A DNA stretch of 64,000 nucleotides. Source: Bradyrhizobium sediminis (GTDB lineage: Bacteria; Pseudomonadota; Alphaproteobacteria; Rhizobiales; Xanthobacteraceae). The stretch lies in NCBI RefSeq assembly GCF_018736105.1, contig NZ_CP076135.1, positions 4,524,001 to 4,588,000 of the forward strand, given 5' to 3'. A model generated the notes under the pieces. It searched no databases. It was not told where the DNA came from and was given only the letters and a program-made list of their open reading frames with translations. The position numbers and the translations under genes are program-made. Shown piece by piece: positions 1 through 10,036 of this stretch. Position 1 is the first letter of the stretch. Each line of letters starts with the position of its first letter.

Positions 1-61
1 TGACCAGCAAGATGTGATCTTCGTCGCGGGAAACCGTGATCGTCTCGAAATCAGTTCGCAT
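1..61 (-). CDS. 5' end of a probable enoyl-CoA hydratase/isomerase (truncated by window edge)
   Basis: Only about 20 codons are visible, read on the minus strand from an ATG at 61 and running off the left edge. The peptide begins MRTDFETITVSRDEDHILLV, which resembles the first beta strands of crotonase-family enzymes, where the next residues are usually TLNRPE. A purine-rich GGAGA lies about 7 bases upstream of the ATG, which supports a real start. It is divergent from the GrdB-like gene at 292, with about 230 bases between them for both promoters. The family call rests on the N-terminus alone and could be wrong. Confidence 0.45.
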   Translation of the reverse strand, partial: MRTDFETITVSRDEDHILLV

Positions 62-291
62 TCAATTCTCCATTCGCGATACAAGCCTGATCTTCGGCCC
101 ATGCGCGATCGGAGACAACCGGCAAAGAACCGGACGGATCGAGATGGCATGCCCGCTCGCTTCGTCATGCCGCCTCTGCGCCAGCGCCGGAGCTTGCCGC
201 GCGATCGCGGCTTGACCCGAACCGGGCGATCTCTAGTCTGGCCGAAGCTCGATTGATGATCCGACGGTGCAAGCGCAGGAGAGACACGACC

Positions 292-1221
292 ATGCCAGGC
301 TCGCTCGATGACCAACTTGGCTTTGCGCCCGACTACGATTCCCCGATCCCCTATATGCAGCGCACCCGCGACTATTACGCCGCGATCGGCTACACCACGC
401 CCTATCGCTGGGCGCACCATGTCGATGCGCCGTTCCAGCCGCTGAAAAAGCCGCTGGCGCAATCGCGCGTGACGATCGTCACCACCGCCGCCCCTTACGA
501 TCCGGCGAAGGGCGATCAGGGCCCCGGTGCGGCCTATAACGGCGGCGCCAAGTTCTACCAAGTCTATGACGGCGACACCTCGAAGCCGCACGACCTGCGC
601 ATCTCGCATATCGGCTACGACCGCAAGCATACGTCGGCGACCGACAGCGGCACCTGGTTTCCGCTGCCGCAGCTCCTGAAGGCTAAAGCCTCGGGGCGGA
701 TCGGCGAGGTCGCGCCGCGCTTCTTCGGCGCGCCGACCAACCGCAGCCACCGGGTCACCATCGACGTCGATGCTCCCGATATCCTCGCCCGCTGCCTCGC
801 CGACAAGGTCGATGTCGCGGTGCTGGTGCCGAACTGCCCGGTCTGCCACCAGACTTCCGCGCTGGTGGCCCGCCACCTCGAAGCCAACGGCATCTCCACC
901 GTGGTGATGGGCTGCGCCAAGGACATCGTCGAACACGCGGCCGTGCCGCGCTTCCTGTTCTCCGACTTCCCGCTCGGCAATTCCGCCGGCAGGCCGCACG
1001 ACGTCGAGTCGCAGGCGCTGACGCTGGAGCTGGCGCTGAGCCTGCTCGAGCGGGCCTTCGGCGCGCGCACCACGATGCAGTCGCCGCTGCGCTGGAGCGA
1101 GGATGCCTCCTGGAAGCTCGACTACAACAACGTCGCGCAGATGAGCCCGGAAGAACTGGCGCGGCGCCGGGCCGAATTCGACAAGCAAAAGGAGATCGCG
1201 CGCGGCAACCGGGCCGCCTGA
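292..1221 (+). CDS. Glycine/sarcosine/betaine reductase protein B-like protein (cysteine form)
   Basis: A 309-residue protein resembling the GrdB family (PF07355-type) annotated in many proteobacteria as a glycine reductase. In clostridial GrdB a selenocysteine-containing motif does the reductive cleavage. Here the equivalent site appears to be NCPVCHQ, with Cys182 and Cys185, encoded by ordinary TGC codons, so no selenocysteine is needed. No grdA/C/D partners are visible, so a true glycine reductase reaction is unlikely; a thiol-dependent reductase role is inference. The ATG at 292 is chosen because AGGAGA sits about 9 bases upstream; an in-frame ATG at 253 has no such site. A CoA-transferase gene follows after a repeat. 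Confidence 0.7.
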   Translation: MPGSLDDQLGFAPDYDSPIPYMQRTRDYYAAIGYTTPYRWAHHVDAPFQPLKKPLAQSRVTIVTTAAPYDPAKGDQGPGAAYNGGAKFYQVYDGDTSKPHDLRISHIGYDRKHTSATDSGTWFPLPQLLKAKASGRIGEVAPRFFGAPTNRSHRVTIDVDAPDILARCLADKVDVAVLVPNCPVCHQTSALVARHLEANGISTVVMGCAKDIVEHAAVPRFLFSDFPLGNSAGRPHDVESQALTLELALSLLERAFGARTTMQSPLRWSEDASWKLDYNNVAQMSPEELARRRAEFDKQKEIARGNRAA

Positions 1222-1230
1222 GGCGACGGC

Positions 1231-1420
1231 TTCCCTTCACCCCTTGTGGGAGAAGGTGGCGTAGACGGCCTCCGGCCGCCGTCTCTTAGAACGCCGATGC
1301 CTTGCATCGGCTATGGCGCCGGATGAGGGATATCTCACAGCGCATTCGGTGTTCGCGGCGACAGACCCCTCACCCGTCTTCGCTTCGCGAAGCCACCCTC
1401 TCCCACAAGGGGAGAGGGAA
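1231..1420. repeat. Dispersed palindromic repeat, family A
   Basis: The two ends are near-perfect reverse complements: an end reading CCCTTGTGGGAGAAGGTGGC on the left and its complement around CCACAAGGGGAGAGGG on the right. Inside are smaller palindromes (CGGCCTCCGGCCG; CTTCGCTTCGCGAAG). Other copies or half-copies lie at about 15840, 16350, 32452, 34941, 55485, 58868 and 60925. Function unknown; it could fold into a long RNA hairpin between the flanking genes. Confidence 0.85.
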
Positions 1421-1439
1421 GAATCAGGAGGACGCCCGA

Positions 1440-2633
1440 GTGACCCGACCGTTCGAAGGCGTGAAGATTCTCGACTTCACGCAGGTGCTGGCCGGCCCCT
1501 ATGCGAGCTACCAGCTCGCGTTGCTCGGCGCCGACGTCATCAAGGTGGAGCGCCGCGAGGGCGAGGACATGCGCCGCACCCCGCTCAGCCGCGAATGGGC
1601 CGAGCGCGGCCTCGCCCCGGGCTGGCAGGCGATCAACGGCAACAAGCGCAGCCTGACGCTCGACCTGCAGAAGCCGGAAGCGATCACCATCGTCAAGCAG
1701 CTCGCAGCAGGGGTCGACGTGGTGATGGAGAATTTCCGGCCCGGCGTGATGGACAAGCTCGGGATCGGCTACGCCGCGCTGTCGGCGATCAATCCGCGGC
1801 TGATCTATTGCGCCATCTCCGGCTTCGGCCAGACCGGCCCGGAACGATCCGGCGCGGGCTACGACGGCAAGATCCAGGCGCTGTCGGGCATCATGGCGAT
1901 CACGGGTCACGAGGAGACCGGGCCGACCCGCGCCGGCTTCGCGGTATGCGACGTGCTGTCCGGCGCCACCGCCGCGTTCGGCGTATCGAGCGCGCTGTTC
2001 CAGCGCACCCACACCGGCAAGGGGCAGATGGTCGACGTCTCCATGCTCGAGGCCTCGCTGGCGTTTCTGTCGGGACAGGTGGCGGACTACACCGTCGCCG
2101 GCCATCGCCAGCAACTGTCCGGCAATCAGGCGGTGAGCCGCAGGCCGACCGCCAACCTGTTCAGGGCGGGCGAAGGCTATCTGCTGCTCGCGGTGAACAG
2201 CGAGAAGCAATACCGCGCGCTGATGACCGCGCTCGGCCGCGCCGACGCGCTGGAAGACCCGCGCTTTTCCGACTGGTTCGCGCGGCAGCAAAACGAGCCG
2301 GCGCTGCGCGCCATCATCGAGCAAGCGCTCGCGAACAGGGACCCGCGCGAGTGGGAGAAGATCCTCGAGGCGGCAGGCGCGCCCTGCGCCAGCATCTGGA
2401 AGATCGAGGAGGTGATCGATCACCCGCAGATCTCGGCGCGCGGCGCCATTCAGGAGATCGACACGCCCTATGGCCGCCTGCGCTTCGCCGGCAGCGGCTT
2501 CCAGCTCGCCCATGGCGCCGGCAGGCTCGATTCGATGGCGCCCGAACTCAGCGCCCACACCGAGGAAGTGCTGATCTCGCTCGGCTATGGCGCGGATGCG
2601 ATTGCGGACCTGCGCGCGCGCGACGTCGTCTGA
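1440..2633 (+). CDS. CaiB/BaiF family CoA-transferase
   Basis: A 397-residue class III CoA-transferase of the formyl-CoA/carnitine-CoA family, which moves CoA between carboxylic acids. The N-terminal block VKILDFTQVLAGPYAS, the ADVIKVE strand and the ENFRPGVMDKLG segment are typical. Asp171 in AVCDVLSG is the likely acceptor aspartate. GTG at 1440 is preferred over an in-frame ATG at 1302 because AGGAGG lies at 1426-1431 and the upstream extension would be translated repeat DNA. The CoA acceptor and donor cannot be read from the sequence. It ends 37 bases from the convergent peptide-transporter operon. Confidence 0.88.
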   Translation: MTRPFEGVKILDFTQVLAGPYASYQLALLGADVIKVERREGEDMRRTPLSREWAERGLAPGWQAINGNKRSLTLDLQKPEAITIVKQLAAGVDVVMENFRPGVMDKLGIGYAALSAINPRLIYCAISGFGQTGPERSGAGYDGKIQALSGIMAITGHEETGPTRAGFAVCDVLSGATAAFGVSSALFQRTHTGKGQMVDVSMLEASLAFLSGQVADYTVAGHRQQLSGNQAVSRRPTANLFRAGEGYLLLAVNSEKQYRALMTALGRADALEDPRFSDWFARQQNEPALRAIIEQALANRDPREWEKILEAAGAPCASIWKIEEVIDHPQISARGAIQEIDTPYGRLRFAGSGFQLAHGAGRLDSMAPELSAHTEEVLISLGYGADAIADLRARDVV

Positions 2634-2670
2634 GCGGCGGCGCTCATAGGATTGCATTCATGGCTTCGCG

Positions 2671-3650
2671 TCACGCCAGATGGCAGGCCACGAAATGCCC
2701 GTCGCTTCCTTGCTTCAGTTCGGGTGCAGTCTGCCTGCAGCGAGCCTCGGCGACCGGGCAGCGCGTATGGAAGTGGCAGCCTTGCGGCGGGTTCATCGGG
2801 CTTGGCACATCGCCTTGCAGGCGGATCCGCTTGCGCTTCACCTTCGGGTCCGGCACCGGCACGGCGGATAGCAGCGCCTGCGTGTAGGGGTGCTGCGGAT
2901 GGCGATAGAGGTCGCTGGCGCTGGCGAGCTCGACGATGCGGCCGAGATACATCACCGCCACGCGGTCGGAAATATGCTCCACCACCGAAAGATCGTGGGC
3001 CACGAACAGGTAGGTGAGGTTCAGCTCTGCCTGCAGATCTTCCAGCAGGTTGATCACCTGCGCCTGAATGGAAACGTCGAGCGCCGAAACCGGCTCGTCG
3101 CAGACGATGAATTTGGGCTCCACCGCAAGCGCCCGGGCAATCACGATGCGCTGGCGCTGGCCGCCGGAAAATTCGTGCGGGTAGCGGCGCATGTGCTCGG
3201 CCTTCAGCCCGACCTTGACGAGCAGGCTCGCCACTCGCGCTTCACGTTCGCTGGCGGAGGAACCGAGCTGGTGGATGGTGAGAGCTTCGCCGAGGATGGC
3301 GCCGACGGTCATGCGCGGATTGAGCGAGGCGAACGGGTCCTGGAACACGATCTGCATGTTGCGCCGCATCGCGCGCAAATCGGTGCCGCCGAGCTTCAGC
3401 ACGTCCTGCCCGTCGAACATCACCTCACCGGCGGAAGGCTCCAACAGCCGCAGCACGCAGCGCGCCGTGGTGGATTTGCCGCAGCCGGACTCGCCGACCA
3501 GGCCCAGCGTTTCGCCGCGCCTGACTTCGAACGACACGTCGTCCACCGCATGTATGCGTCCGAGCTCGCGCGACAGCAATCCGCCCTTGACCGAGAAATA
3601 CTTCTTCAGGTCGGTGACCCGCAGCAAAGGTTCGCTGGTTTGAACTTCGC

Positions 3651-3654
<4 letters not shown>
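2671..3654 (-). CDS. Peptide/nickel-type ABC transporter ATP-binding protein (DppF/OppF-like)
   Basis: A 327-residue ATPase, the last gene of the importer operon. It has a Walker [10 protein letters not shown] (Lys60), the signature FSGGQRQR, a Walker B ending in CDEPVSALD, and the C-terminal oligopeptide extension with the cysteine-rich motif ([15 protein letters not shown]) found in OppF/DppF and often linked to an iron-sulfur cluster. The start at 3654 overlaps the stop of the preceding ATPase gene by four bases (ATGA), so translation is probably coupled. It should pair with the DppD-like ATPase to drive import through the two permeases. Confidence 0.93.
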
Positions 3655-4630
<976 letters not shown>

Positions 4631-4631
<1 letters not shown>

Positions 4632-5548
4632 CAGATCACCTGCCGCGCATCGAGCGCGTCGCGCAAGCCGTCGCCGATGAAATTAATGGCGACGACCGCG
4701 ATGAAGATGGCGCCACCCGGAAACAGCGCCCAGTGCGGGCCGATGTCGAGGAAGTCCTTGGCATCGTAAAGCAGCCGTCCCCAGGTCGGGGTATCCGGCG
4801 GAAAGCCGAGCCCGAGAAAGGACAGCGTCGATTCCGCGATGATGGCCGCGGCCACGTCGATCGTGCCCGCGATGATCACCGGTCCGACGGCGTTCGGCAG
4901 GATGTGACGCACCACCTGCCGCACCGGACTGGCGCCGAGCGCGCGCGCGGCCTCGACGAACTCCTTCTCGCGCAGCGATAGGAACTGGGAGCGCACCAGG
5001 CAGGCGACCGGCATCCAGCGCAGGCCGCCGATCACCAGCACGATCAAGATGAAGATGCCGCCCTCCGGGCCGAACACGGCTTTCAGCCCGTCGCGGAACA
5101 GGTAGATCAGCAGCAGCAGCAGCGGCAATTGCGGCATCGAGAGGAATAGATCGGTGAGCCACATCAGCGCATGCCCCAACGCGCCGCGCGACATGCCGGC
5201 GAGCGCGCCGATCAGCGTGCCGACGATGACGGCGACCATCATCGCCGCGAGGCCGACGGCGAGCGAGATGCGCCCGCCATAGATCATGCGGGCGAGGATA
5301 TCTTGTCCCAGATCGTCGGTGCCGAACGGATGTGCCAGCGACGGACCCTGCAGGCCGGCGGTGATGTCGATCTCGTTGATGGCGACGCGCCAGACGAACG
5401 GGCCGAGCACGACGGCCAGGATCAGCACCAGCAGCAGCACGGCGCTGACGGTTGCCGGCCGGTGCCGGCGATAACGCCGCCAGGTCTCCCGCCACGGCGA
5501 ATAGGTGCGCCGCTCAGCGGAAGGAGATGCGAGGGTCAAGCCAGCCAT
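4631..5548 (-). CDS. ABC transporter permease (DppC/OppC-like)
   Basis: A roughly 305-residue inner-membrane permease. One N-terminal membrane segment ([20 protein letters not shown]) precedes the conserved domain with [22 protein letters not shown] and the EAA coupling loop [20 protein letters not shown] that docks on the ATPases. The gene overlaps the end of the upstream permease by about 35 bases. The ATG at 5548 is used; another in-frame ATG lies three codons earlier at 5557 and the sequence does not decide between them. Confidence 0.92.
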
Positions 5549-6473
5549 ACAGCACATCCGCGATCAGGTTGAAGAACACTACGAGACAGGCGAACACGAA
5601 GGTCACGGCCATGATGACCGGCGTGTCGTTGGAGAGAATGGAGGAGATCAGCAGCGAGCCGATGCCCGGAATGCGAAAGATCTGCTCGGTGACGATGGCG
5701 CCGCCGAAAATCGCCGGCATCTGCAGTGCGATCAGGGTGACGACCGGGATCATGGCATTGCGCATCGCGTGCTTGACGATGACCCTGGCCTGCCCGAGTC
5801 CCTTGGCGCGGGCCGTCGTGACATAGTCGAGCCGGATCACGTCCAGCATCGCCGAGCGCACGAAGCGGGTCATGGACGCGCCCTGAAACAGGCCGAGCAC
5901 CATGACCGGCATGATGGCCTGCCGGATTTGCCCGAACAGCCAGCTAATCCCGGTGCCCTTGACGTCGGTCGAATACACGAACGGCAGCCAGTCGAGCGTC
6001 ACCGAAAAGATCAGGATGAACAGGAGCCCCGTAAAGAAGGTCGGCAACGAGAAGCCGATGAAGGCCAGCGTATTGGCGATCTGGTCGAAGATCGAATAGG
6101 GCCGTGTGGCGGCGAATACGCCGACCGGGATCGCCACCAGCAGCGCCAGGATTTGCGCCGAGCCGATCACGTAGAGCGTGGTCGGCAGCCGCTGCAGGAT
6201 CAGCGTGTCGACATTCATCCGGCTGACAAAGGAAAAGCCCCAATCGCCCTGCGCCATCGCCGCCAGCCAGCGCAGGTAACGAATGTAGATAGGATCATCG
6301 AGGCCGAACTTGGCCCGAAGCGCCGCGCCGACTTCGGGCGGCACGTTCGGGTTGGTCGCAAGCTCGCTGAAGGGATCGCCAGGCGCCAGCGCCAGCACGA
6401 TGAACAGCACGAGCGAGATGCCGAGCAAGCTCGGCACCGCGATCAGGAGGCGACGCAGGACATACTGACCCAT
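5514..6473 (-). CDS. ABC transporter permease (DppB/OppB-like)
   Basis: A 319-residue permease with six predicted membrane segments, starting MGQYVLRRLLIAVPSLLGIS, the usual DppB N-terminus. The coupling loop is around DYVTTARAKGLGQARVIVKHAMRNA. It begins 22 bases after the binding-protein gene and runs into the DppC-like gene. With DppC it forms the membrane channel of the importer. Confidence 0.93.
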   Translation of the reverse strand: MGQYVLRRLLIAVPSLLGISLVLFIVLALAPGDPFSELATNPNVPPEVGAALRAKFGLDDPIYIRYLRWLAAMAQGDWGFSFVSRMNVDTLILQRLPTTLYVIGSAQILALLVAIPVGVFAATRPYSIFDQIANTLAFIGFSLPTFFTGLLFILIFSVTLDWLPFVYSTDVKGTGISWLFGQIRQAIMPVMVLGLFQGASMTRFVRSAMLDVIRLDYVTTARAKGLGQARVIVKHAMRNAMIPVVTLIALQMPAIFGGAIVTEQIFRIPGIGSLLISSILSNDTPVIMAVTFVFACLVVFFNLIADVLYGWLDPRISFR

Positions 6474-6494
6474 GAGGGAAAAATCCCTTCGCGG

Positions 6495-8291
6495 CTATCC
6501 CGTCGCCTCGCGGTACCAGTCCTGGATGTTGTCGGTTTCGTTGGACCAGCCGGAGAGCACCGGGCGCAGCGAGTTGGACGTGGCTTCCACCTTCAGGCGG
6601 TGCATCACCGGGATCACCATCGTGTCCTGCCACATGATATCATTGGCCTTGATGTAAAGGCTGGCGCGCTTGATCGGATCGATCTCGCCCTCGGCTTGTT
6701 CAATCGCCGCATCGAACTCCTTGTTGACCCAGCGCGGGAAGTTCTGGCCTTGCCACTTGTTCTCCTTGGTCGCGACGTTCTTGGACAGATAGCGCCGCAT
6801 ATGGAGCGCCGGATCCGGCTGCGTCATCGGGATCTGGAACATCTCGAGGTCGGCGTAGAACTTGGAGTAAGTGTCGGGATTGGCGACGTCGGAGGAGAAG
6901 AACACGGACGCCACCACCGACTTCAGTTCGACGTCGATGCCGGCCTTCTGGCACGCCTGCTTGACGATCGCCTGGGTCTTCTGACGCGGGCCGTTGATCG
7001 AGGTCTGGTAGACCAGCTTCAGCTTCTTGCCGTCCTTTTCGCGGACGCCGTCCGCTCCCAATTTCCAGCCGGCCTCGTCGAGCAGCTTGTTCGCCTTCTC
7101 GATGCTGAATTCCCACGAGGTGTTTTTCGAGACGTATTGCGCCGGCCCGTTCAGGTAGTTGGCGGTGATGCGTCCGGCGCGGCCGTAGATGACCTTCTGC
7201 ACGGCTTCGCGGTCGACCAGCAGGCTGAGCGCCTTGCGCACCTTGGCATCGGACAGGATCGGGTGCTTCGTCTTCATCGAGGACCGCTCGCCGTCCACCT
7301 CGGTGTTGGGGTCGGTGAAGTTGATCATGATGAATTCGATGTCGCCGCCCACGGCGTAGCTGGTCTTGCCCTTGCCGCCCTTTTCGAGCCGCAGCAGGAC
7401 TTCGTCTTCCACCTGCATGTTCCAGGCGAAATCATATTCGCCGGTCTGGATCACGGCACGCGCCGCCGAGACGGCGTCGCCGCCGCCCTTCATCTCGACC
7501 GTGTCGAAATGCGGCCGGTTCGGCATGTGATAGTCCATATTGATCTCGCCGCGCACGACGTCGCCCGGCTTGAACTCGACGAATTTGTAGGGACCGGTGC
7601 CGATGGGCTTCAGATTGTTCGGCGCCTCGCGGGATTTCGCGCCCTTGTACTCGGCGAACAAATGTTTCGGCAGGATACAGCCATAGGCGCCGACAAAGGC
7701 GTTGGCCCAGAACGGGGTCGGCGCCTTGAACAGAACGCGGACCGTGAGGTCGTCGACCTTCTCGACCTTGATGTCGCCGTAGACGCCTTTGCTCACGGCA
7801 GCCGTGGCGGGATCGTTGGAATATTCCCAGGTGAACACCAGATCGTCGGCCGTCAGCGGCTTGCCGTCATGCCATTTGACGCCGGGCTTGATTTTCCAGG
7901 TCACCGACTTCGCGTCGGCGGCGAGGCCGCCATTCTTGATCGACGGAATTTCGGCGGCGAGGATCGGGTTGAGATTGCCGTCGCCATCCCAGCTGGCGAG
8001 CGGTTCGTAGAACAGGCGCGAGCCATCCTGGTCCTTGGTGCCGGTGGCGAAATGCGGATTGAGCAGCGTCGCGCCCTGCCACCACAGCAGCTTCAGCGGG
8101 CCGCCACCGCCGCGCTTGGTCGGCTTGTAGGGGGCCGGGCTCTGGGCCATGGCCACGCCACCGATGGCGAGCAGCTGCGTCGCCATCGGCGCGGTGAGAC
8201 CGAAGGCCAGCATACGCTGGACGAAGCCGCGGCGATCCATGCGCCCGTCCTTCACCTCGTCGATCATGGTTCGCAGTTCGGTGTCCAGCAT
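6495..8291 (-). CDS. Peptide-type ABC transporter substrate-binding protein (SBP family 5), Tat-exported
   Basis: A 598-residue periplasmic binding protein of the DppA/OppA/NikA class. The start at 8291 is chosen over a longer frame from 8375 because it places a twin-arginine signal near the N-terminus: DRRGFVQRM with Arg20-Arg21, then a hydrophobic stretch to AMAQS. Tat export implies folding, or cofactor/ligand acquisition, before export. The body shows typical family-5 features (KPGVKWHDGKPLTADDLVF; VRKALSLLVDREAV). It is the first transporter gene, downstream of an M20 amidohydrolase. The preferred ligand is unknown; a peptide or conjugated amino acid is plausible from context. Confidence 0.92.
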   Translation of the reverse strand: MLDTELRTMIDEVKDGRMDRRGFVQRMLAFGLTAPMATQLLAIGGVAMAQSPAPYKPTKRGGGGPLKLLWWQGATLLNPHFATGTKDQDGSRLFYEPLASWDGDGNLNPILAAEIPSIKNGGLAADAKSVTWKIKPGVKWHDGKPLTADDLVFTWEYSNDPATAAVSKGVYGDIKVEKVDDLTVRVLFKAPTPFWANAFVGAYGCILPKHLFAEYKGAKSREAPNNLKPIGTGPYKFVEFKPGDVVRGEINMDYHMPNRPHFDTVEMKGGGDAVSAARAVIQTGEYDFAWNMQVEDEVLLRLEKGGKGKTSYAVGGDIEFIMINFTDPNTEVDGERSSMKTKHPILSDAKVRKALSLLVDREAVQKVIYGRAGRITANYLNGPAQYVSKNTSWEFSIEKANKLLDEAGWKLGADGVREKDGKKLKLVYQTSINGPRQKTQAIVKQACQKAGIDVELKSVVASVFFSSDVANPDTYSKFYADLEMFQIPMTQPDPALHMRRYLSKNVATKENKWQGQNFPRWVNKEFDAAIEQAEGEIDPIKRASLYIKANDIMWQDTMVIPVMHRLKVEATSNSLRPVLSGWSNETDNIQDWYREATG

Positions 8292-8514
8292 CGTTGTCCC
8301 CGTATGGTTCTGGTTTTGTTGCGGTGCGCCGCCGGGCGGCAGCGTCGGGTGTTCGCCGGTAAGATGGCACACCAAATGCCCCGGAGGTCAACATCCCGTG
8401 ATCGACAACCCGGAGGATGGCGAAGCGGCCATGATTTTTGCTTGGGCAGAAACATGCGGCGCCGCACATCGCTTCGGCAATCCGGCGGCCTTGACACGCC
8501 AAAGCGCGGTTAAA

Positions 8515-8530
8515 TGCACCCCGGAGTGCA
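8515..8530. promoter_or_regulatory. 16-bp near-palindrome upstream of the transporter operon
   Basis: TGCACCCCGGAGTGCA pairs at 7 of 8 positions about its centre. It lies about 30 bases after the M20 gene stop and about 224 bases before the binding-protein start, in the only sizeable gap of the cluster. It may be an operator for the transporter operon, but no regulator is assigned. Confidence 0.35.
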
Positions 8531-8560
8531 ATAAATTTGTTCACCCAGTCTGGTTGAGGA

Positions 8561-9979
8561 TCAGGTCAGGGACATGTCCAGCGGCGGTGCAACATCGTCC
8601 GGCAGCGGGCTGACATAGGGCGTGCGGGCCGTGCGTTTCTTGAGGTCGGCCTTGGCGGCGGCGATCAGATCCGGTTCCGTCAGTGCCTTGACGCCGAGCC
8701 CCGCCATGGCCTTGGCGGCCTGCACCATGGCCTTGTGGGCGGCCGGGCTCTTGCCCTGCGCCACGACCTGCCAGGTGTGGAGCGGGGTGCCGATGGCGAT
8801 CGTCGGGGCATGGACCTGAACGGTCGGGACCACCCAGCTGACGTCGCCCACATCGGTCGAACCAATGAGGGGGTTGCGCTTGGCGTCGAGCGGCACGAGG
8901 AAATCGGCCAGCGGGCGGTCGGTGGGATCCATGCCGATGGCGTAATAGACGGTGGCGATGTCCTCGTCGGTCAGCGTCGCGCGGATTTTTGCGGCGAAAT
9001 CCTCGTCCGCCGCGTCGAAATGCGGAGGACCCAGTTCCTCCATGACCCGGTGCAGCGTTTCCTCGAGAGGGGTGTTGGGCAACAGGTTGGAGACGGCGGA
9101 AATGATCCGCATCTCGACCCTGGTTTCGGTCATCAGCGCCGCCCCCTGCGCGATCTTGTGGACGCGCTCCACCAGTTCGTTCATGCCGGGCAGGTCGCGG
9201 GCGCGGATGGAATAGCGCACGCGGGCATGGGCCTGCACCACATTGGGGGCAATGCCGCCGGTGTCCAGCAAGGCATAGTGTACGCGGGCGTCGCTGGGCA
9301 TGTGCTCGCGCATGTAGTTCACGCCAACATTCATCAGTTCCACCGCGTCGAGCGCGCTGCGGCCGAGATGGGGCGAGGCCGCGGCGTGCGAGGTGCGCCC
9401 GGTGAAGATGAAATCGGCCCGCGTGTTGGCCAGCGAAGGAGTTACCGCCACCTCCCAAAAGCTGTTGGGGTGCCAGGTAATGGCGACGTCGGCGTCTTCA
9501 AAGGCCCCGCAGCGCACCATGAAGGCCTTCGCTGCGCCGCCCTCCTCCGCTGGGCAGCCGTAATAGCGCACGCGTCCGGGCACCTTGTGGGCGGCAAGCC
9601 AATCCTTCACCGCCGTGGCGGCAAGCAAGGCGGCCGAGCCGAGCAAATTGTGGCCGCAGCCATGGCCATGCCCTCCCGCCTCCACCGGCCGGGCCTCCGC
9701 CACGCCCGCCTCCTGACTTAGGCCGGGCAGCGCGTCGTATTCACCGAGGAAGGCGATGATGGGCCCCCCCTCGCCCCATTCGCCCATCAGGGCGGTGGGA
9801 ATGCCTGCGACATTCTCTGCGATGCGGAAACCCTGATGGCGCAGCTCGGCCAGATGTTCGGCGGCGGAGCGCGCCTCGGTGTAGCAAACTTCGGGCATCG
9901 CCCAGACGTTGTCGCTCAGGGCGATGAAACGCGCCTTGATGGCGTCGATGCCACGCCAGATGTCACTGCGGTTATCCAT
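8561..9979 (-). CDS. M20 family amidohydrolase (AbgB/HmrA-like)
   Basis: A 472-residue metal-dependent amidohydrolase of the M20D group, related to p-aminobenzoyl-glutamate hydrolase subunit B. The metal-site motifs are visible: GHGHGCGHN, the aspartate in FLGEYDALPG, the glutamate pair in CPAEEGGAAK, TWHPN, and a C-terminal GTPLHTW. It begins at ATG 9979 and precedes the peptide-type importer on the same strand with a 269-base gap, so it may hydrolyse an imported N-acyl or peptide conjugate in the cytoplasm (inference). No signal peptide is seen. A run of seven C bases lies near 9764-9770. Confidence 0.88.
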   Translation of the reverse strand: MDNRSDIWRGIDAIKARFIALSDNVWAMPEVCYTEARSAAEHLAELRHQGFRIAENVAGIPTALMGEWGEGGPIIAFLGEYDALPGLSQEAGVAEARPVEAGGHGHGCGHNLLGSAALLAATAVKDWLAAHKVPGRVRYYGCPAEEGGAAKAFMVRCGAFEDADVAITWHPNSFWEVAVTPSLANTRADFIFTGRTSHAAASPHLGRSALDAVELMNVGVNYMREHMPSDARVHYALLDTGGIAPNVVQAHARVRYSIRARDLPGMNELVERVHKIAQGAALMTETRVEMRIISAVSNLLPNTPLEETLHRVMEELGPPHFDAADEDFAAKIRATLTDEDIATVYYAIGMDPTDRPLADFLVPLDAKRNPLIGSTDVGDVSWVVPTVQVHAPTIAIGTPLHTWQVVAQGKSPAAHKAMVQAAKAMAGLGVKALTEPDLIAAAKADLKKRTARTPYVSPLPDDVAPPLDMSLT

Positions 9980-10036
9980 CGTCCGATCCTTGATCCCTGT
10001 GAGACTGGAATCGCTATCAGCTTCGGCAAATCTCGC

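Noticed and set aside
14..256. 80-codon frame at the left edge
   Set aside because: Arg/Pro-rich with no domain, no ribosome site, and overlaps the start of the minus-strand gene and the promoter gap.
835..860. Possible selenocysteine in the GrdB-like protein
   Set aside because: The motif cysteines are TGC codons and there is no in-frame TGA inside the gene, so recoding is not needed.
1302..1439. Upstream extension of the CoA-transferase frame to ATG 1302
   Set aside because: The extra 46 codons are translated repeat DNA, and a strong AGGAGG precedes GTG 1440.
5505..8513. A 1002-codon open frame on the plus strand across the ABC transporter genes
   Set aside because: It is antisense to four well-supported transporter genes and its peptide is His/Arg/Asp-rich with no domain; a high-GC shadow frame.
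9760..9772. Run of seven C bases in the M20 gene as a phase-variation site
   Set aside because: The frame is intact and conserved motifs lie on both sides; a single short run in a high-GC gene is weak evidence.
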